From: Actinomycetes bacterium
GTDB lineage: Bacteria; Actinomycetota; Actinomycetes; Propionibacteriales; Nocardioidaceae
Length of the DNA: 64,000 bases
Direction of reading: 5' to 3'
NCBI GenBank assembly: GCA_023396115.1
Contig: JAEWXC010000022.1
Coordinates: 62,001 to 126,000, forward strand
Each line of letters begins with the position of its first letter. Position 1 is the first letter of the stretch. A program made the translations under genes and the position numbers. This document shows, one piece after another, positions 62,264 to 64,000 of the stretch. Under the pieces are notes generated by a model. The model saw only the letters and a program-made list of their open reading frames with translations. It made no database searches and was not told where the DNA came from.

Positions 62264-62797
62264 GTGAGCGACCCCCGCACCGACCCGAGCCGGGCCCCCC
62301 TGATCAGGCGCGCCACCCCCGACGACTGGCCGGCCATCTGGCCCGTCTTCCAGGGCACGGTCGCGGCCGGGGAGACCTACGCCTACCCCGAGGACCTGAC
62401 CAGCGAGCAGGCGCGCGGACTGTGGCTCGAGCCGGCACCCGGCGAGCAGGTGGTCTGTGTCGACGAGGACGGCACCCTGCTGGGCACCGCCAAGTACGGC
62501 ACCAACCGCCCCGGCCGCGGGGACCACGTCGGCACCGCCTCCTTCATGGTGGCGCCGCAGGCACGGGGCAGGGGAGTGGGTCGGCTGCTCGGCGAGCACG
62601 TGGTGGCCCGGCTGGCCGAGCTCGGCTACGCCGCGATCCAGTTCAACGCGGTCGTGGAGACCAACACCGCGGCGGTGCGGCTGTGGCAGTCCCTGGGCTT
62701 CGAGGTGGTGGGCACGGTGCCGCGAGCGTTCCGGTCCGCCGCGCACGGTCCGGTGGGGCTGCACGTGATGCACCTCGCGCTGCCCGCCGCCCAGTGA
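62264..62797 (+). CDS. GNAT-family N-acetyltransferase
   Basis: A 177-aa acetyltransferase. The acetyl-CoA loop is VAPQARGRGVGRLLGEHVVA (about 90-109), preceded by GDHVGTASFMV and followed by FNAVVETNTAAVRLWQSLGFEVVGTVPRAF, the layout of phosphinothricin- or toxin-type GNATs. Start GTG 62264; GTG 62255 adds three residues. Substrate unknown. A KstR-like operator for the next operon lies 32 bp after its stop. Confidence 0.85.
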   Translation: MSDPRTDPSRAPLIRRATPDDWPAIWPVFQGTVAAGETYAYPEDLTSEQARGLWLEPAPGEQVVCVDEDGTLLGTAKYGTNRPGRGDHVGTASFMVAPQARGRGVGRLLGEHVVARLAELGYAAIQFNAVVETNTAAVRLWQSLGFEVVGTVPRAFRSAAHGPVGLHVMHLALPAAQ

Positions 62798-62828
62798 GCC
62801 GCCCAGTGAGCCGCCCCCGGCGAGGGTC

Positions 62829-62842
62829 GAGAACCTGTTCTA
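62829..62842 (+). promoter_or_regulatory. KstR-like operator overlapping the promoter of the DUF35/thiolase operon
   Basis: The site GAGAACCTGTTCTA matches the KstR consensus TnnAACnnGTTnnA at every fixed base except the first. The inner AGAAC-CT-GTTCT is an inverted repeat. TACTCT at 62841-62846, a -10 box 6 nt before ATG 62853, overlaps its end, so bound repressor would block the promoter. Confidence 0.55.
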
Positions 62843-62852
62843 CTCTGGCCCC

Positions 62853-63296
62853 ATGACGGCCTCTCCTGCGATCGAGGGTTGGTTCACCACCGGTGACGAA
62901 CCCGCACTGATCGGTTCCTCGTGCACGAGCTGCGGCACGGTCTTCTTCCCGAAGGTCTCCACCGCCGAGGGCAGCACCAGCTACTGCCGCAACCCGCACT
63001 GCACGGGCACCGAGTTCAGCGACACCCAGCTCTCCCGGACCGGGACCATCTGGTCCTACACCGACGCCCAGTACCAGCCGCCGGCTCCGTACCAGGTCGA
63101 GGGCGAGTACACCCCGTTCGCGCTGGCCGCGGTCGCGCTGCCCGAGGGCATCACCGTCCTGGGCCAGCTGGCCGAGGGCGTGCAGTGCGCCGACGTGAAG
63201 GTCGGCGACACCGTGGAGCTGGTCGTCGAGCCGCTCTCGACCGGCGAGTCGGTGTGGAAGTGGAAGCCCGTCGCGGGCCAGGAGGGTCAGGCATGA
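62853..63296 (+). CDS. DUF35 zinc-ribbon/OB-fold protein
   Basis: A 147-aa accessory protein. Four cysteines in CTSCG and CRNPHC (residues 26, 29, 45, 50) form the rubredoxin-like zinc ribbon, followed by an OB-fold (GTIWSYTDAQYQPPAPYQVEG, FALAAVALPEGITVLGQL). DUF35 proteins pair with thiolase- or lipid-transfer-type enzymes as acyl-CoA channels. ATG 62853 appears leaderless. The thiolase gene overlaps its end by 4 bp, the same pairing as in steroid-degradation clusters of actinobacteria. Confidence 0.87.
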   Translation: MTASPAIEGWFTTGDEPALIGSSCTSCGTVFFPKVSTAEGSTSYCRNPHCTGTEFSDTQLSRTGTIWSYTDAQYQPPAPYQVEGEYTPFALAAVALPEGITVLGQLAEGVQCADVKVGDTVELVVEPLSTGESVWKWKPVAGQEGQA

Positions 63297-64000
63297 GCAA
63301 CGACGTCAGCATTGCCGGTGTCGGCATGCACCCGTGGGGCAAGTGGGGCCGCAGCTTCGTCGAGTACGGCGTCGCGGCTGCCCGGGACGCCCTGAGCGAC
63401 GCGGGGATCGCCTGGAACGACGTCGACCTGGTGGTCGGCGGCGAGACCGTGCGCAGCGGCTACGCCGGCTACGTGGCCGGGTCGACCTTCGCCTCGGCGA
63501 TGGGCTGGAACGGCGCCCGGATCGCGACCTCCTACGCCGCCTGCGCCACCGGCGCCCAGGCCCTGGACACCGCCCGCGCGCGGATCCTGGCCGGGATGAG
63601 CGACGTGGCCCTGGTGGTCGGCGCCGACACCGCCCCGAAGGGCTTCCTCAAGCCCAACGAGGGTGAGCGCTGGGACGACCCGGACTGGCTGCGCTTCCGC
63701 CTGCTCGGGATGACCAACCCGATGTACTTCGCGCTCTACGCGCGCCGCCGGATGGACCTGTACGGGGCCACCCGCGAGGACTTCGCCCAGGTGAAGGTGA
63801 AGAACGCCCGCCACGGCCTGAGCAACCCCTACGCCCGGTACCGCAAGGAGGTCAGCGCCGACGACGTGCTGAACGCCAAGCTGGTCTCGGACCCGCTGAG
63901 CCTGCTCGACATCTGCGCGGTCTCCGACGGTGGCGCCGCGGTGGTCCTGGTCTCCGACGCCTACGCCAAGAAGCACGGGCTGGGCGACCTGGTGAAGATC
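63293..64000 (+). CDS. Thiolase / lipid-transfer protein (Ltp-like), partial at the right edge
   Basis: The first 236 residues of a thiolase-fold protein; the gene runs past the window. It reads VSIAGVGMHPWGKWGRSFVE, then SYAACATGAQALDTARARIL with the active-site cysteine, GADTAPKGFLKPNEG, MTNPMYFALYARRRMDLYG and CAVSDGGAAVVL, all typical of SCP2-type lipid-transfer thiolases. Together with DUF35 it may act in steroid side-chain or fatty acyl-CoA breakdown. ATG 63293 overlaps the DUF35 stop. Confidence 0.88.
   Translation, partial: MSNDVSIAGVGMHPWGKWGRSFVEYGVAAARDALSDAGIAWNDVDLVVGGETVRSGYAGYVAGSTFASAMGWNGARIATSYAACATGAQALDTARARILAGMSDVALVVGADTAPKGFLKPNEGERWDDPDWLRFRLLGMTNPMYFALYARRRMDLYGATREDFAQVKVKNARHGLSNPYARYRKEVSADDVLNAKLVSDPLSLLDICAVSDGGAAVVLVSDAYAKKHGLGDLVKI

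Noticed and set aside
59975..62773. 932-codon open frame on the minus strand
   Set aside because: Antisense of Ig-repeat protein B and the GNAT gene; no domain, no ribosome site, crosses a terminator.

Overview
The window is 64 kb of very GC-rich, gene-dense DNA with many GTG starts, 4-bp ATGA/GTGA overlaps between genes and TAnnnT -10 boxes lying 6-8 nt before start codons. Gene content points to an actinomycete of the Nocardioides type (Propionibacteriales). It has an actinobacterial coproheme branch (HemQ), a mycothiol-dependent formaldehyde dehydrogenase, a His-tailed GroEL1 next to GroES, GuaB plus GuaB3, SigE-family sigma cassettes, a DUF501/FtsB/Ppx/enolase block and probable KstR-type regulation at the right edge. 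The genus is inferred from gene content and not proven. I see no phage, transposase, integrase or CRISPR array.

Layout. 0-11.6 kb is a conserved housekeeping run: the end of a protoporphyrinogen/coproporphyrinogen oxidase gene, hemQ, a repeat-filled gap, coaA (reverse), then glmS-acpS-nnr-alr-hydrolase-(GNAT)tsaE-tsaB-rimI-tsaD. It covers amino-sugar and cell-wall precursors, acyl-carrier-protein activation, NAD(P)HX repair and the t6A tRNA modification pathway. 11.6-20.6 kb is accessory: two convergent sigma-factor/membrane-protein cassettes, a mycothiol formaldehyde dehydrogenase with a metallo-beta-lactamase-fold partner, an MpaB-like oxygenase, a THUMP-like methyltransferase and a lipoprotein. 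20.6-22.9 kb holds groES-groEL behind two tandem CIRCE-like operators. 23-28.6 kb has an MFS exporter, a GT-C type membrane glycosyltransferase, an ACT-GNAT fusion and a membrane Ser/Thr kinase. 28.8-37 kb has guaB and guaB3, separated by a MOSC protein, a large secreted M19-like amidohydrolase with an F5/8 C domain, a TetR regulator and a GNAT enzyme, and followed by a nitrilase-family hydrolase. 37-45.8 kb has a large secreted choice-of-anchor/phytase-like protein, eno-ftsB-DUF501-ppx, then UdgB, an ACT protein, def and a tRNA. 45.8-47.3 kb holds AlkD- and AlkB-like alkylation repair genes. 47.5-57.7 kb has MarR/RND efflux, a BI-1 protein, cystathionine beta-synthase, a secreted collagen-like protein, a lipoprotein and a TauE/SafE-YihY-YigZ operon. 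57.9-62.2 kb encodes two paralogous secreted Ig-repeat proteins. The right edge opens a DUF35/thiolase operon preceded by a KstR-like operator, probably the start of a steroid or lipid catabolic cluster.

Points most worth attention: a 7-G tract that puts the only well-placed start codons of the first Ig-repeat protein out of frame with its signal peptide (phase switch, decay or sequencing error); a tRNA with anticodon UAA but a short, class I variable arm; a degenerate 22-bp repeat at two distant loci, each ending at the promoter of an apparently leaderless gene; further intergenic repeat families; and the tandem CIRCE and KstR-like operators. All assignments rest on reading motifs and context; no database search was run.
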